NCBI GenBank assembly: GCA_011634665.1
Contig: WAEK01000005.1
Location: forward strand, 1,408,501 to 1,472,500
Origin: Mortierella sp. BCC40632
Taxonomy: Eukaryota > Mortierellomycota > Mortierellomycetes > Mortierellales > Mortierellaceae
Direction: 5' to 3'
Length of the DNA stretch: 64,000 nt
Part shown: piece after piece, positions 1 through 11,690 of the stretch
Layout of the letters: every line of letters begins with the position of its first letter
How positions within the stretch are numbered: position 1 is the first letter of the stretch
Position numbers and translations under genes: made by a program
Notes under the pieces: model-generated
Seen by the model: only the letters and a program-made list of their open reading frames with translations
The model's database searches: none
Told to the model about the DNA's origin: nothing

Positions 1-58
1 AGGCATCTCCAATCTCATCTTTCTTTCCTCCTACCAGCAAAACCCTCGCTATAACATC

Positions 59-1575
59 ATGACAGCCCAACAGCGACAGCAACAACAACAGCAACAGCAG
101 CAGTTTGCGCAAGAGTTTTGGGAGGAGCAAATTCTGGCCGCAGAACAGTTCGACTCTGACTTTAAGAACCACCCCTTGCCGCTCGCCCGCATCAAAAAAG
201 TCATGAAGTCAGACCCCGAAGTCAAGGTACAGTTGCTCTACTTGCTCTCCAACAGTCCTAATCCACGAGGCTATAGTGAAACAGGAGTGCTAGTTTGGAG
301 CGACCGTCAGTCCAGGGAGAGAGAGAGAGAGAGAAGAGAGGAACCCAGCATTTGGGGGCCGTTTTGGATGACTTGGAGTCATTCAGGGGTGTGTTCTCTT
401 GCTCAGGCTCTTTTGCAGACTAGCCGATGCTGACCAATACATTTCTTGAGCTTTGCGCCACCACTCCTGGACTTGAATATTACCCACGGTATGCTGCTCT
501 CGTACTGGCTACCTTCCATACTGACCCTCTTCTTTTTTTTTTTTTTTTTTTTTTTCCAAACATACGCTACTAGATGATTAGTGCTGAGGTAACACCATCT
601 TATGCATCCCATCAGGTCCCATATGAGACGCTTGCAATCTATCAGAGTTGATGGACGGTTTTTTTTTTCATTTACTCACAGTGGCTTTACTCCCTTTGAT
701 ACTTCGGCCCTTTCTGACTCAACATTCAGGCGCCTATCTTGTTCTCAAAAGCGTAAGAATCCTGAACAGGTTGACTGACTTTGGTTGGGGCCATCTCCAG
801 CTCGAGCTTTTTTTTGCATTCAACTAAGAGCCCCAACATTCCCGAATGACATCTTGGCTAACATGTTGTTGTTGTTGCTATTTTAGTTGCGAGATCTTCA
901 TCTGTGAAATCACACGCCGCGCATGGATGCATGCAGAAGACAACAAGCGGAGGACGCTGCAGAGGAGCGATGTGGCCAGTGCACTCTCGCGCTCAGATCA
1001 ATTTGACTTTTTGATCGACATTGTACCTCGTGAGGAACCACCCAAACCTTCCAAGCGGTCGTCCACGCGCGATGATCCAGCGCCAGCAGTAAGTTGAATA
1101 TTCTGGATAAAAACTAAGCAAAAACCCATTGTGTATTCCCGCACATGATTTAGGAGATGAGATTGACATCCTTGTAACCTTACTCCTTCTCACCACCTAG
1201 TCCGAAGCCTACGAGGAGCAACAGTATGGGCATTATTACTCACAAGGGGCAGGCGGGTTAGCAGGATATGCCGCAGTAAGTGGAGGGCTCGTTCAGTGGC
1301 AGTTTCGCTAGAGTCGGCATTTTTTTCATCCCTAAACTAATAATATTCAAAATACCCATGGGGAACATGTTACAAACTAGGCGGTAGATCCGACGTTTTA
1401 CCAATCCATGACTCCAGAACAGTTTGAGCAATATGTGCAGTACCACCAGCAGGCCGCTGCAGCCCAACAGCAACAGCAACAGCAACAGCAGTCATACCAG
1501 CAACACCATCCACCAAGCTCGAGGGATGGATCTGCAGGGTATTCTGTACCGGAATCAACTGCTCGGCAAAACTAG
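59..1575 (+). CDS. HAP5: CCAAT-binding factor subunit C (NF-YC / HAP5)
   Basis: Histone-fold subunit of the heterotrimeric CCAAT-binding factor; it pairs with NF-YB and recruits NF-YA in the nucleus. Six exons restore one continuous frame: 59-226, 574-588, 730-752, 887-1088, 1201-1275 and 1381-1575, all with GT-AG borders, giving 225 aa. Exon 1 encodes a glutamine run and then FWEEQ and the [11 protein letters not shown] helix. The tiny exons 2 and 3 encode MISAE and APILFSKA. Exon 4 gives [13 protein letters not shown] and the [15 protein letters not shown] stretch ending in FLIDIVPRE. This order matches the conserved NF-YC core residue by residue. The C-terminal half is Gln/Tyr/Pro-rich, as expected for an activation region. 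Only 58 nt of upstream sequence are in the window. Intron 1 contains a T run of about 25. The identification is secure; the two micro-exons are inferred from frame and homology. Confidence 0.93.
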
Positions 1576-2043
1576 ACAGGAGGTCCACTCTCTTTTATTC
1601 CTTTCTTTTCTTCACATATATATACACCTTACCATTTCACCTCCTAACTTTTCATACACAAATGCACCTACCCATCTACACTCGCTCACTGTCTTTTTTT
1701 TTTTTTTTTTTTTTTTGTAGCTTTACCTATTATCTTTACTTTAGCCTTGCTCTCAAACCCTTGCTGCTATTACCTCGGCGTTTGACTTGACAAATGAAGA
1801 ATACTGAAAAAAAAAAAAAAAAAGTTCATCCTTTTTAGCTGTCCAACTCTACAAGAATTTCTAATACAGCTAATCTGGGGTTTCTATTTGAGTCTTCATC
1901 GACACAGCGAGGCGAAAATGAGAATTACCCTTTCAGAACAACCTCAATCGTTCTCAACTGGAGTAACCGTTCAACAGATTCATCGATCAAAAAGGAAAAG
2001 GAGAAGGAAAAAAGAAAGGAATCTGAGACGATAAGACCATCTA

Positions 2044-2078
<35 letters not shown>

Positions 2079-2659
2079 GTCTGCAGTAAGATCAAGGAGG
2101 AGGGAGAGGAAAGCTTCAACTACAACACACAAAATATTAGCTGAATGGTTGATAGGCATATCTACCCAGGACACATACTCTCCTTCTCTCCTTTAAAAAA
2201 GGCTCAGAAATTTTCGATTCTGTTACACACTAATTATGATGGAATGGGGTCGCATTAGAATATGTTGAATAAAAAAATATACTCACTACCTTGGGTAGAT
2301 GGTGGAGGTAACCGAGCCGTTTACCATTCGGTTTTGACGTCCTTGGACGGATAGCGGAATAGCCGAGCTGTGTACTACTCGGGGTTTTTTTTTTTTTGCT
2401 AATCGACAAACCGTACAGCTCAACCTTCACAGTCAGGATTTGTAAACGTGGCAGAGATGTCAACTTTTTAAAGGTGGTACCTTAAAAAAAGTAACAGCAA
2501 TGTACTTCATCTATAGTGCCTAGTGGTTGCACGGACATTCCAAGGGGTTGTCGAGAGTGGTACCTCTCTTGAGGTTTGAGTGACTCAGACCAAATTTGAC
2601 GACAAACAAGAGGAACTAGCCCGATTGTAGAAAGCAATCGAGATTGCTCATGGTAGACA

Positions 2660-2694
<35 letters not shown>

Positions 2695-3008
2695 AATTAG
2701 CCAGTAAGCCGTTACCAATGAATGTCAATTCGAAGGTTTTGAGTAGAGAAGGGGCTTACTACCTCTTATTCCAACCATTTTGAGTGACCAGAGGAGGAGA
2801 GGCGCAAGTGGCAAGAATAACTTTGAGCTAAATTAACAGAGATAAAAAAAAAAAAAAAAAAAAAGCCGAGGTTGTAGGTCAATCAAAACGATACTGCATA
2901 AAGGCTTTAATAGATAAAAAGTCGTCGTAACTTAGATATTTGGCAGCTCAAAGGGGATAACAGAAAAGAAAAAGAAGAAAAAGAAAAAGAAAATAGGCTA
3001 TCCAAATC
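1576..3008. other. Intergenic spacer rich in poly-A/T tracts
   Basis: No gene is recognisable here. The stretch holds a string of homopolymers: T runs near 1694-1716, 2048-2077 and 2661-2690, and A runs near 1806-1823 and 2844-2864. Short open frames are lysine- or phenylalanine-rich by-products of these runs. It probably contains the 3' ends of the convergent flanking genes. Confidence 0.6.
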
Positions 3009-3011
3009 AGC

Positions 3012-3944
3012 TTATGCGTAGTAGAGCGAGTTGGCAGTGGCAAGAATAAGGCCGACCACAAGTCCCACTGTTCCACCAACAAGGCCTCCAGTCAATCCAC
3101 CCACACCCACACCAATTGTGGTCAAGACACCCGATCCGGCTGCGACATATTTTAAGAATGATTCTCCAAGAGTAGGTCTCTTGTGAACGATCGTGTGCTC
3201 CGCATTCATGTCATCGGGCATGGCAATGTTGGGGATCGAAGGTTCAGGTAGTGTGAAGACGGGGGCCTGAGCAGGATCTGAGGTGGCAGCCAGAGCAGGG
3301 TCTGGGCTTGCAGCCAAAGCCGGATCGGCGGGTGGGACTGAGACACTAACAAGATTGGGGTCGTCACGCTTTTTCAAAACCGTCACTGGTGAGCCCTCGT
3401 TTGGGGTCTTGACAGTCAGGAGGTGGCCTGACTCGGACAGCACATCCGTGCTGGGACCAGAGGCATCAGGTCCCGAATGAATGCGAATCAGTGACCAGCT
3501 GTCTTTGGAAGGATTGGTATTAGGCTAGTGAGCAGAAATGTAATCATCATTAGGAGAGAGTTCTGATTGTCCGCTAGAAAAGAAAAAAAAAAAAAAGAGA
3601 AACATTGCGGTTTTCAAATTTACCGCTAGTGCAATAGGCGTTGATTCAACAACGTCTCCTTGCTCTGTTTTGCGCGTCTGGACACGCCAAAGACCAAGTG
3701 CTCCTGAAGGGTCTGCATCACAGTCCACTGTGTCCAGTCTGAGCATAATTTGCTCGCTCATATCGTTGGGCGCATTTCCGTTGGCCAGTGAAACCTTTAC
3801 ACAACCCAGAGTCTTGGAGGTATCTTGGGCAGTAGCGCTCAATGGGGCTGCTTGGACAACAGACCATGCTGAAGAGATAGCTAGCACGAGGCCGACAAAT
3901 CTTTTCGATGATGAGAAGAACTTGAGCTGCATGATTTCTTTCAA
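3012..3944 (-). CDS. Secreted or membrane-anchored protein of unknown function
   Basis: Two exons, complement(3012..3524, 3624..3944), joined by a 99-nt GT-AG intron, give about 277 aa (about 273 from the second ATG at 3932). The N-terminus has a basic stretch followed by a hydrophobic segment and an Ala-rich site (VVQAAP), a good signal peptide. The middle has a few cysteines (LGCVKV, VDCDAD). Next comes a Pro/Ala linker with imperfect repeats of D-P-A-L-A-A. The C-terminus is a long glycine/valine-rich hydrophobic segment ending NSLYYA, which could be one membrane pass or an anchor signal. The exon junction is supported because translation continues in frame from the acceptor into the long 3' open frame. 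I do not recognise the family; a cell-surface role is inferred only from topology. Confidence 0.7.
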
Positions 3945-5182
3945 TTCGTGGCTGCTGGGTATAGCTTTGACTGTTAAGCCTGAGAAAGTTGAGGAAGAAA
4001 GAAGGGTCAGATAGAAGTTGAGGGTCGGGAACTGTAGGTTGATGGTTAGGTATCCTAGGATCTTTATTTCTTTTTAAATGGACGAGCGCTCCGAGAGTGG
4101 CGCTGTGGCGTCTACCATGGTTCCTGTGTTTCATAAAGCCTAACAAGAGATCCATTGTGATGTGTATGAGTGAACGAATGAAAGAGAGGGTTCACGAATG
4201 GGATTCCATGTTCCAGAACCGTGTCCTGGTCCTGCAGTTCTCTGAGACACTGTGCTTTGGACTCTGGTTACCGTGCTTTCTCGTTCATGCCGGTGTCCTT
4301 GTGTTGTCCACTAATGGGACGAGAGATCGACGGTGAATCGTAGAAATCTAATCCATTTGTTCCGGGATTCTTTTCCGTTATGCTAGGGTGTTGGCTTGGA
4401 GTATGTTATTCCCGAACTATCATAGCGATAGTTGAACGCGAGTAGAGCGGATCTAGAATTACATAACGCACCCGTGTTGACGTGAAAAAAGCAAAAGGAT
4501 AGTAGGAGAGAGTAGGAGTAAATCAATCTTTTATGGGAAGGTCGATTGTCCAGTTGAGGCGTTAGAGCTTTTGGGCATTTTACTCGTTGTTCCTTTTACG
4601 CCATCGGCACGCTCCTATTCTTTTTCTTGTGCCTCAGGGTCTCTACAAGTTTGTAGCAGGATAGGTTCAAAAAGCGACAACCATCTCAGGCATCAAGAGG
4701 TGAGCGCCAAACTATGGTGATTCGACGCACAGACACCGTAGGGTTTGACGCGTAGTGCACGTGTCTATTGGGAGCCAGGGCTTCTGAGCTTCAGAGAGAA
4801 TTGCTCAGTGGAGGACATCATAGGATGCAAAGATGACTCCAAAGTGTAAGGGCAACCGAGATTCTCTGATAGCCAGTAGGGACTGATTCGCAGACTCTTT
4901 TGGCATGGGTCATCTGGCCACATGAAATGGGATCAGGGCTCAAATGGGAGACCAGGCTGTTCAACTTTCACCTCCCCCCCCCAGCAGGGAACCCAAGGAG
5001 AGGTCAAAGCCACTCTCAGGCCAGTTGAGCAACCTTCTTCCCTCCTCTCCACACCTACCTGCTCTTTTGCATATTATATACCAGGAATCCCGCCCACCGC
5101 AACACACTCCCCATTTGAGCCGTGTCGAGGAGAACGGATCCGCCGAGGAACGACAGCCGACCTGGAACCAAGGGATCATCCG
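3945..5182. other. Intergenic, divergent promoter region upstream of SMG9
   Basis: Lies between two divergently oriented genes. I see no conserved coding frame. The right end, from about 4960, is C-rich and includes a TATATA element at 5075-5080 about 105 nt before the preferred SMG9 start. An open frame extends upstream to an ATG at 4922, so part of this stretch could be coding if that start is used. Confidence 0.5.
5075..5080 (+). promoter_or_regulatory. TATA-like element upstream of SMG9
   Basis: TATATA sits in an otherwise GC-balanced stretch about 105 nt before the ATG at 5183. If it is used, transcription starts downstream of the ATG at 4922, which favours the shorter SMG9 product. Confidence 0.35.
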
Positions 5183-5983
5183 ATGCAGCGTCAACCCCCA
5201 TCGGGCGCTAACAGTAGTGGAGGCGGAGGTGACCATCGTCCAGGACGTGGTCGTGGTCATGGACACGGGCATGGACATGGCTTTGCCAAGGGTACTGCGC
5301 CTCCATTCAAGTTACTGACCAGAGTCAATCCCATCGACAATGATGGTGCTGGATCAGGAAGCCCTGGGAATAGCAGTATGGGTGGTGGTACAGGCAACAG
5401 CAGTAGTGGTGGTCGAGGCGCTTCTCTAGGATTAGGCTCGCCCCAGCTTCAGAACTCCAACCTACCTCCCACTGGATCACTACCGCCACAAGCCCCAATG
5501 TATAACGCCTACTCGCCCATGTATGGCTACAACATACAACCACCACTACCAATGCAGGCCTCTCCCTTACTGTTACCGTCACCATCGGGGGGTGTAGGGA
5601 TGGCGCCGCAGCAGAGAGCAAGGATGCAGCCCATCGCTCCGCCTTCGTATATGGCGCCATCTCCAGGGTTGAGAGAGTCTGGGCGGATGAACTTGGGTTC
5701 CCCTGGCGTGTCTCAGTCTACTCCTCCAAACAGTGGCGGTCGTGGTGGCAGACGGGAGAGGTCTGGATCATTGATGGGTCATTCCGGAAACTACTCAGCG
5801 TCCGAGCAGAATCCGCCAGAACAACAGCAGCAGACTCACTCTGCCAATGACTCTACAATGTCCGAGCACTCCGAGCCAGACACGAAAGAGTCCAAGGAGA
5901 GTAAGCCGAGGCAAGAAAAGCGCGAAAGAAGTCGCAGAGACCGCGCTCTCCGCCAAGCTCAACAACAACAGCAACAGCAGCAA

Positions 5984-6015
<32 letters not shown>

Positions 6016-7555
6016 GCAACAGCAGCAACAGCAACAGCAGCAGGACGAAGTGAGTAACAGTGGCAAACCGCCTCGACTCATCATGGACCCGAACAGCTTT
6101 CAACGACAGACTCTTGTCCAGATCACGAGTGGATCAGCCAATACTCTAAGCAATGGCGGTGGAGGCGGAGGTTCTAATAGCTCTCGCGGGACGGGTGAGC
6201 TTTTTGAGGATGAATATTCGCGAGGGATGCAGCAACAACAGCAACAGCCATCGTCATCTGTTGTAGAGACAACATCTAGGTCCGGTAATCGTCGTCCGCC
6301 GCCTCCCGCGGGAAGGGCTGTGTATTCTTGGACCGGGTCATCGTCGTCATCGTCATCATCAAGCATGCTTCCTTCAAATCAACCTCAACAACTACCGCAG
6401 CAACAGCAACAACATCTTTCTTCGCTCCAACAACAATCGCTTCCACATCAAGAACAGCAATTGCAGCAACAACACCGCCAGCAGCTCCATCAACTCATGC
6501 AACAGCAACAGCAGCTCACTCCCGGGTACAATCCTTCACATATCCGGGGTGCTACAGGTCCATTCTCACAACCCGGCCATAGGGATGCTCGCTCCATGGG
6601 CGCTACTCAGACCTCACTCAGCATCGGGGGACCACACTCTGCTGGAGGGACCGGACGATCGATGAACCAGCAGCAACAAGGAGGAGCTGCGCCTCTGGTC
6701 GCAGTTCCTCCCCCGATGCGATCACACTCTATTAAACTTGTCAATGATTGTTGGAAGTTTGTTGATGGCGCGGAGCAGGTAATCTTCTCTCGTTAACTTT
6801 CCGTGATTCCCTGAGATGATAGTCTGACCCGCAATTATTCTGTCTGAAGTATCACTAATGCTTGTGAAAACCTTATTTTCCCAATTGCTTGGGCTCGCAT
6901 TTTTTTTTTTTTTTTACGTCGACTGATTCTTGCTGCGGCATTCAGTGGTTGTCAGACCATCCTGGTCATTTTGTAGTTGGTGTCTTGGGTGGTCAAGGCG
7001 CCGGCAAGTCCACACTTTTATCTTCCTTTTGTCAAAACTCGGCCACCTCGTCTACTCCAGTCTTCACAAAACAGCCCCCACAAATGGCTTCAGTGGGTGG
7101 GTTTCAGACTTCAGGAATCGATCTCTATGTGACTCCAACCGAACGAATGATTTTATTGGATACAGAGCCGATCTACTGTCTTTCGAACCTTGAGATGGCT
7201 CTTAGGAACGAGCGAATTGTGGATGGAGTCCCAGTTGAGCTCTGGTTAGACCATCAGGCATTGTTGCTAGCCACATTTTTGGTTTCAGTATGCAATGTGG
7301 TCATTGTTGTTGTCGAGGGGACGGATTCCAAAATCCTCAAGCTACTGCGCCGGGTGGAGCTGTTTCTGAAGGCGCTTTCTGCGTCTTCAGGGAGTGGTCT
7401 TGCGACAGGCATGGCTTCGGCCGGAGGATCCGTCGTTGGCAGCGGTGCGAGCGCGGCAGGACCTTCAGGGTCAGGTGCAATAACTGGGGATGGTCCATTG
7501 CATGGTCTCGGCGACTGGTGCGCCGATATTGGTAAATCAACTTTTTCTGTGCTCT

Positions 7556-7600
<45 letters not shown>

Positions 7601-8742
7601 CACTAACCTCTAACCTCAACTTCCATCTTTAATTAATTCAAACGAACTATAGTGCTGGTGTCGACCAAAGTACCTGCGATGTCATTTGGAACTGACTACT
7701 ACAAGGACCGGTCTGAAGAACTTGCCAATGCTCTTCAACATTCGGCTCTGCAGCTCTTTGGATCCATCAATATGACGACAATGCACCCGCGGTTCGAGCA
7801 GGCTTTTAAACAGCTTCCACAGGTGTCAGCTCCATTGCCACAAAACGGCAATGCTGCAAAGCAGCAACAGCAGCAACAGCAGCAACAGCAATCTGAGACT
7901 CTAACAAACACAAAGTTGACCTCGGAACCTGAGAGTACAGCGGATCAAACTCACTCCTCATCAAACCCTCTTGAAACCAAACAAAAACCAATGCCGCAGA
8001 ATTCGGGATCAACTTTACAGCAACCAGCGTCGCAGTCGGGCCAGAAACAGTCATCTCAGAGCGTTGTCACGGAGGAACGCAAATCAGCAAAACATTTGAA
8101 TTTTGTGACACTTCCTTTTGATACTCAACTTGGCTCTTCTCTTGCCACAGCTGGATCTGGTTCTTCCTCCTCTCCTTCTTCTTCCTCGGCTCCACTTGGG
8201 AAAGCAGCTGATCGGTCTGGGGCCACTGCCTCCTCCTCCTCCAAGACCAGCGATGCATCGCAACCGATGATGTCAACATCGCAATCTTTATCTTCGATTC
8301 TAAATGCCCATGTATCAGCCCATAGTCCCTTCAATCGACATGACATTCTTGGCTCAGGTACCTTGGGCGGAATGGCGCAAGGTCAAGGCCGAGGGCGAAA
8401 CCCGGATCATGATGTGCTGGCACGACTTGTTCAGGACCAAGAGCGCTGGAAGACATGGGCCAAAACCTTCCGAAACAAGGTCTTGTCACTTTCCATGCGA
8501 CCCCAGGGAGGGCCTGCCCTTGGACCTCGGAACCGACCCGGCATGGTCTCAGAAAGAGAATGGTTCGTATTTGATGATTATTTTATTTCATTTTATTTTA
8601 TTTTTTCCACTCATGAATGGGATCTAAAGTTACAATTTGATTCTTGGTTAGGCTTCGGTATGCGACCAGAACGTTAGATGTTCTTAAGAAGGCCGACTTT
8701 TTATCCGAGTTTGTGCAAGCCTCCAAGGTCTCGCGAGAATAA
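5183..8742 (+). CDS. SMG9: Nonsense-mediated decay factor SMG9
   Basis: SMG9 pairs with SMG8 and binds the SMG1 kinase, restraining UPF1 phosphorylation in nonsense-mediated mRNA decay. Exons 5183-6778, 6946-7531, 7653-8562 and 8652-8742 give 1,060 aa; an in-frame ATG at 4922 would add 87 residues. The first 530 residues are low-complexity (Gly, Ser, Pro, Gln) and include 28 consecutive glutamines encoded by mixed CAA/CAG at 5960-6043. Exon 2 starts the G-like domain with a P-loop GGQGAGKST, then LLDTEPI (the family's switch-like motif) and a hydrophobic VVIVVVEGTDS strand. Exon 3 opens with VLVSTKVPA and later carries another Gln run and a Ser-rich insert. The C-terminus has KTWAKTFRNKVLS and REWLRYA-type segments typical of SMG9. 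Intron 2 contains a (CT)n run. The protein is much longer than animal SMG9 because of the inserts. Identity is firm, the exact start is not. Confidence 0.9.
5960..6043 (+). repeat. CAA/CAG repeat encoding 28 glutamines in SMG9
   Basis: 84 nt of interleaved CAA and CAG codons with no other codon, inside the N-terminal disordered region of SMG9. The mixed codons suggest an older, fairly stable tract rather than a fresh pure CAG expansion. Confidence 0.95.
7559..7598 (+). repeat. (CT)n microsatellite in SMG9 intron 2
   Basis: About 20 CT units in the intron between exons 2 and 3 of SMG9, about 28 nt after the 5' splice site. Likely length-polymorphic between strains. Confidence 0.9.
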
Positions 8743-9360
8743 TAAGAGGGAAGGAGAGAGGAGGAGAAAGAGAGAGTGAAGAAGAAGAGTACAATATACC
8801 TCGTAAGAAGGAGAAGCAATGAAGCTTCCACTGTAATATCTACTATGAACGCTTGGTTACCCCCAAGCCATCTAACAGTAGTTCTTGCTGTCAGGGAGCT
8901 ACAAAGTCAACTCTACTATTCAGAACTTTGAGCCGCAGTAATGAACGCCAATTCACCACATTTTCTCATCTGATTCGCTCTCTATCTCGTCCTTCCTCTC
9001 TCCTGATCTTTTGTCCTTTCAGTGATTCGCCCTATCTTTTTTTTTTTTTGCTTTTTCCGCCCCTCTACTCTCCTTGATCCCTTAGCCCTGTCTTGATCTC
9101 CACACCCTCTTACCCTTTTCTTTTCTTTTCTTTTCTTTATTATCCATTTCGACTTTGCCCCAGGATAGGCTGTTTTAGGACTTTGGTTATATGTTTTACC
9201 GATAATTAGAAATTTAGAATGAGGCTTTTTTCCTTTTTCATGGTTCGTGACAAACGATTTAACTGACTGCGGTGGGCCCTGCCAATTTTCGGCATAGTAC
9301 GAGAATTCTCTTTTTGAGTGGTTGGTCCAAACTCATGCAAAAAAAAAAAAAAAAAAGACT

Positions 9361-9406
<46 letters not shown>

Positions 9407-9757
9407 CACTGCTAAAGATCAACGGCTCGAACTTTTAGTAGGCCTCTCATCCCTTTTGACGCCCCCTTCCCTTTTCTTTTGTCGCGTCTTAACTGGCCGT
9501 GAGTAAAAAAAAAAAAAAAAAAGATGCATGCACAACGCATGAACAAGGGAAAAATAAGGGGGAGGAGATCAAGGGGAGAAGTGCAAAGGGCGTAAGAAAC
9601 CTGGCATTCCAGTGGGAAAGACGACCTAAAAAAAAAAAAAAAGCGAGTATATAAAGGGATTACTCCTTCGTGTTGTTGTTTGTCCTTCAAAAACTTTTTT
9701 TTTAAAAAAAAAAAAAAAGACCACGTCATTTCCTCCTACACACTCTAAAAAAGTTCA
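8743..9757. other. Intergenic, low-complexity
   Basis: Contains a purine-rich SMG9 3' flank, a TTTTC pentamer repeat near 9117-9137, an A run at 9340-9356 followed by a (GA)n run at 9363-9404, and further A runs near 9505-9522, 9628-9642 and 9704-9718. No coding frame is supported. The right end is the promoter and leader of the next gene. Confidence 0.6.
9648..9656 (+). promoter_or_regulatory. TATA box for the small secreted protein gene
   Basis: TATATAAAG lies about 100 nt upstream of the ATG at 9758 and directly after an A run, a strong core-promoter arrangement. Confidence 0.6.
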
Positions 9758-10213
9758 ATGTATTTCAAGCCCACTCTAACCTTGGCTACCCTCCTTGTAG
9801 TCATTTCAAGCGCAATCACCCCTGGCACGGGTGCCCCTCCTCCTCCTCCTCAAGGTGACAAATTTGATGGAGCTGTAAGCAATTCGTTGGCCGGAGGGTC
9901 TGACTACAAGTGGTGGACTTGGGGCGAGTTAAAGACAGGCGATTGTCATCAATCCGGCGGTGTATTGAGAATCTATGAAAATGGCAAGTTCGAGTTCCGA
10001 TCCAGAACCTGGACTGAATCAAGTTTAAGAGGAGATATCTGGCATGCTACGTTTATCTTCAAGGACGCTGGAGGTGGAGAGCTCTTCCGAGTGGGTCCTT
10101 ATGATAGTGAGCGCATGATGCCAAGCAATGCCCATGACTTCAACATTGACGCGACGTTCGAGCCCTATTTTTATTATAGGGCCACTGGTGTCACCCAGTA
10201 TTCCAGATGTTGA
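9758..10213 (+). CDS. Small secreted protein, possibly DUF6294-like
   Basis: Single-exon gene of 151 aa. Residues 1-25 form a clear signal peptide ending near GTGAPPP, followed by a short proline run. The mature part is rich in aromatic and beta-prone residues: YKWWTWGELKTGDC, then FEFRSRTWT, GDIWHATFIF, ELFRVGPYDS and a C-terminal YFYYRATGVTQYSRC. The W-T-W-G start, GDC motif, GDIW-A core and LF-VG-YDS pattern remind me of the small extracellular beta-rich DUF6294 group, but I could not check this. A TATA box precedes it and no intron is needed. Two cysteines in the mature chain could form one disulfide. Function unknown; secretion is well supported. Confidence 0.8.
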   Translation: MYFKPTLTLATLLVVISSAITPGTGAPPPPPQGDKFDGAVSNSLAGGSDYKWWTWGELKTGDCHQSGGVLRIYENGKFEFRSRTWTESSLRGDIWHATFIFKDAGGGELFRVGPYDSERMMPSNAHDFNIDATFEPYFYYRATGVTQYSRC

Positions 10214-10216
10214 TAC

Positions 10217-11109
10217 TAGCTTTATTGTGGATGTCATACACATCTCTTTTCACCCATTCATCAAAGAATACTTTGTCTCCATTGGAGTCAAAGAAGAAAG
10301 AAATAAAGAAAGAAAACGGCACACTGAAAATTTACAAGCACCTCCGTATCTGTGGGAGAGGGGAGAGGAAGGCATCTTGGGATTCGTGTGGATGAGGTCA
10401 AAAAGTTTGTAGTGGTCTCTAGCAATTGAATGGTGTTTAATGGGGACAGGGTTTGACTCCACGAGGACCTTTGCCGCTGTCAAAACAGAGTTAAGATTGT
10501 ATGAGTGAGGATAGAGGACTTCGTCGTCGTAAAGGAGTTGCATGCTTTTTTGGCTTTGCGCAGTCAAAGGTCAGAGAGATGCATCTTGTGAGGATAGGAA
10601 CAAATCTGCTAGCATTTTGAGTGGCAATGGTGGCAATGGGCGCAGCCACAGTGGATGACAGGAGGGCGCAGAGTAAAGAAGAACATAGTACGGCTTATTG
10701 CTAGGAAACCCGAAAGATATGTGCTCCACAGCGCTCTTATCCAAGTCTTTAATAAAGTTGTTCCTTGGCTTGTTGTTGTTCTTATCGAGTCCCTGGATTC
10801 ACTCGAGTATTTTTTTCGGGTTTTTGTCCGACAGGGAGAGTGGCCCCGGCGGACTGTGTAAACTTAGCTAGAGCTTTGGCGTGTTCATCTTGTCTGGAAG
10901 TCTGTCGTTGTGTTGGCAATTGATGCTCTAGAGGCTGCTACTTCCTGGAGTTGTTACTGCTTTCGTCCAAGTCAGCTGTCTTTCATCTAACCTGCTCAAG
11001 TCGTCTCCTCTCCACTGTTGGGACTTAGTTGTGGGTCAAAGAGGACATAAACATTTTCAACAAGACCAGTTCGGTGATGGATAAAAAGGGTATCTGAATC
11101 AAGATGGCC
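10217..11109. other. Intergenic; no recognised gene
   Basis: Follows the small secreted protein gene. Open frames are short and none resembles a family I know. The right end passes gradually into the decayed transposase relic that starts near 11110, so part of it may be the unrecognisable 5' portion of that element. Confidence 0.4.
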
Positions 11110-11690
11110 TGATGAGGCTATTGACTGTCCCGTCCTTGAAGTACTCCAAGAAGCACCCCGCGACCAGTTTCCAGACCTGCTGAATTTGCCATTGAATACT
11201 CTTTTCCGCGCTCTTTCGGCGGAACCTAAAGTGGAGCAGGAAGATTCTTACCAAGCGCGCTCACAAGGCTCTTCCTCAAGAAATCGAGGATTTTCAGGCA
11301 CGCCCGCCACCATGGTACCTGAATCAGAGACAACTGATATTTGTAGATGAAAAGGAGCAAAGACGGGTGTGCCGCTGTGCGGGACCATGCGTGATCCCAC
11401 CCTTTTGCTTGAGGGGAAATGGCTGTCTGTGATGGTGGTGTCCTCCTACCGCAGCTTCATTGACTGGCATTTCATTGATGGGACCTTTTTCAACCAAACA
11501 CAGTTTTACGCATTACCCTCCTCCCTCACCCTTACTTCCAGTCTTGACCTATGACGCGCAGTACTGTCCTCATGGATATTCTGTGAATTCAAATGAGCCC
11601 AATGGTTGAAGATACTCTCGTATTGTCCGCAGCTTAATCTAATAGAGTTATGACACAGCCTGGCCAAGAGATGGACTCTTGAATACCAAA
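11110..11690 (+). mobile_element. Decayed IS630/Tc1-mariner-type DDE transposase relic
   Basis: Several frames read together look like a DDE_3 (IS630-like) transposase with stops and frameshifts. The segment QLIFVDE at 11331-11351 is the typical first-aspartate strand. After a frameshift, an open frame from 11369 gives KWLSVMVVSSYRSFIDWHF then IDGTFFNQTQF, the usual strand and G-T-F-N block between catalytic residues. A further shift gives STVLMDI near 11555-11580 followed by IQMSPMVED, resembling the second-aspartate strand (S-V-L-x-M-D-N) and the downstream helix. At least two frame changes and one internal stop separate these pieces, and the motif Asn after M-D is lost. No terminal repeats were found. 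The family call is inferred from motif order. Confidence 0.5.
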
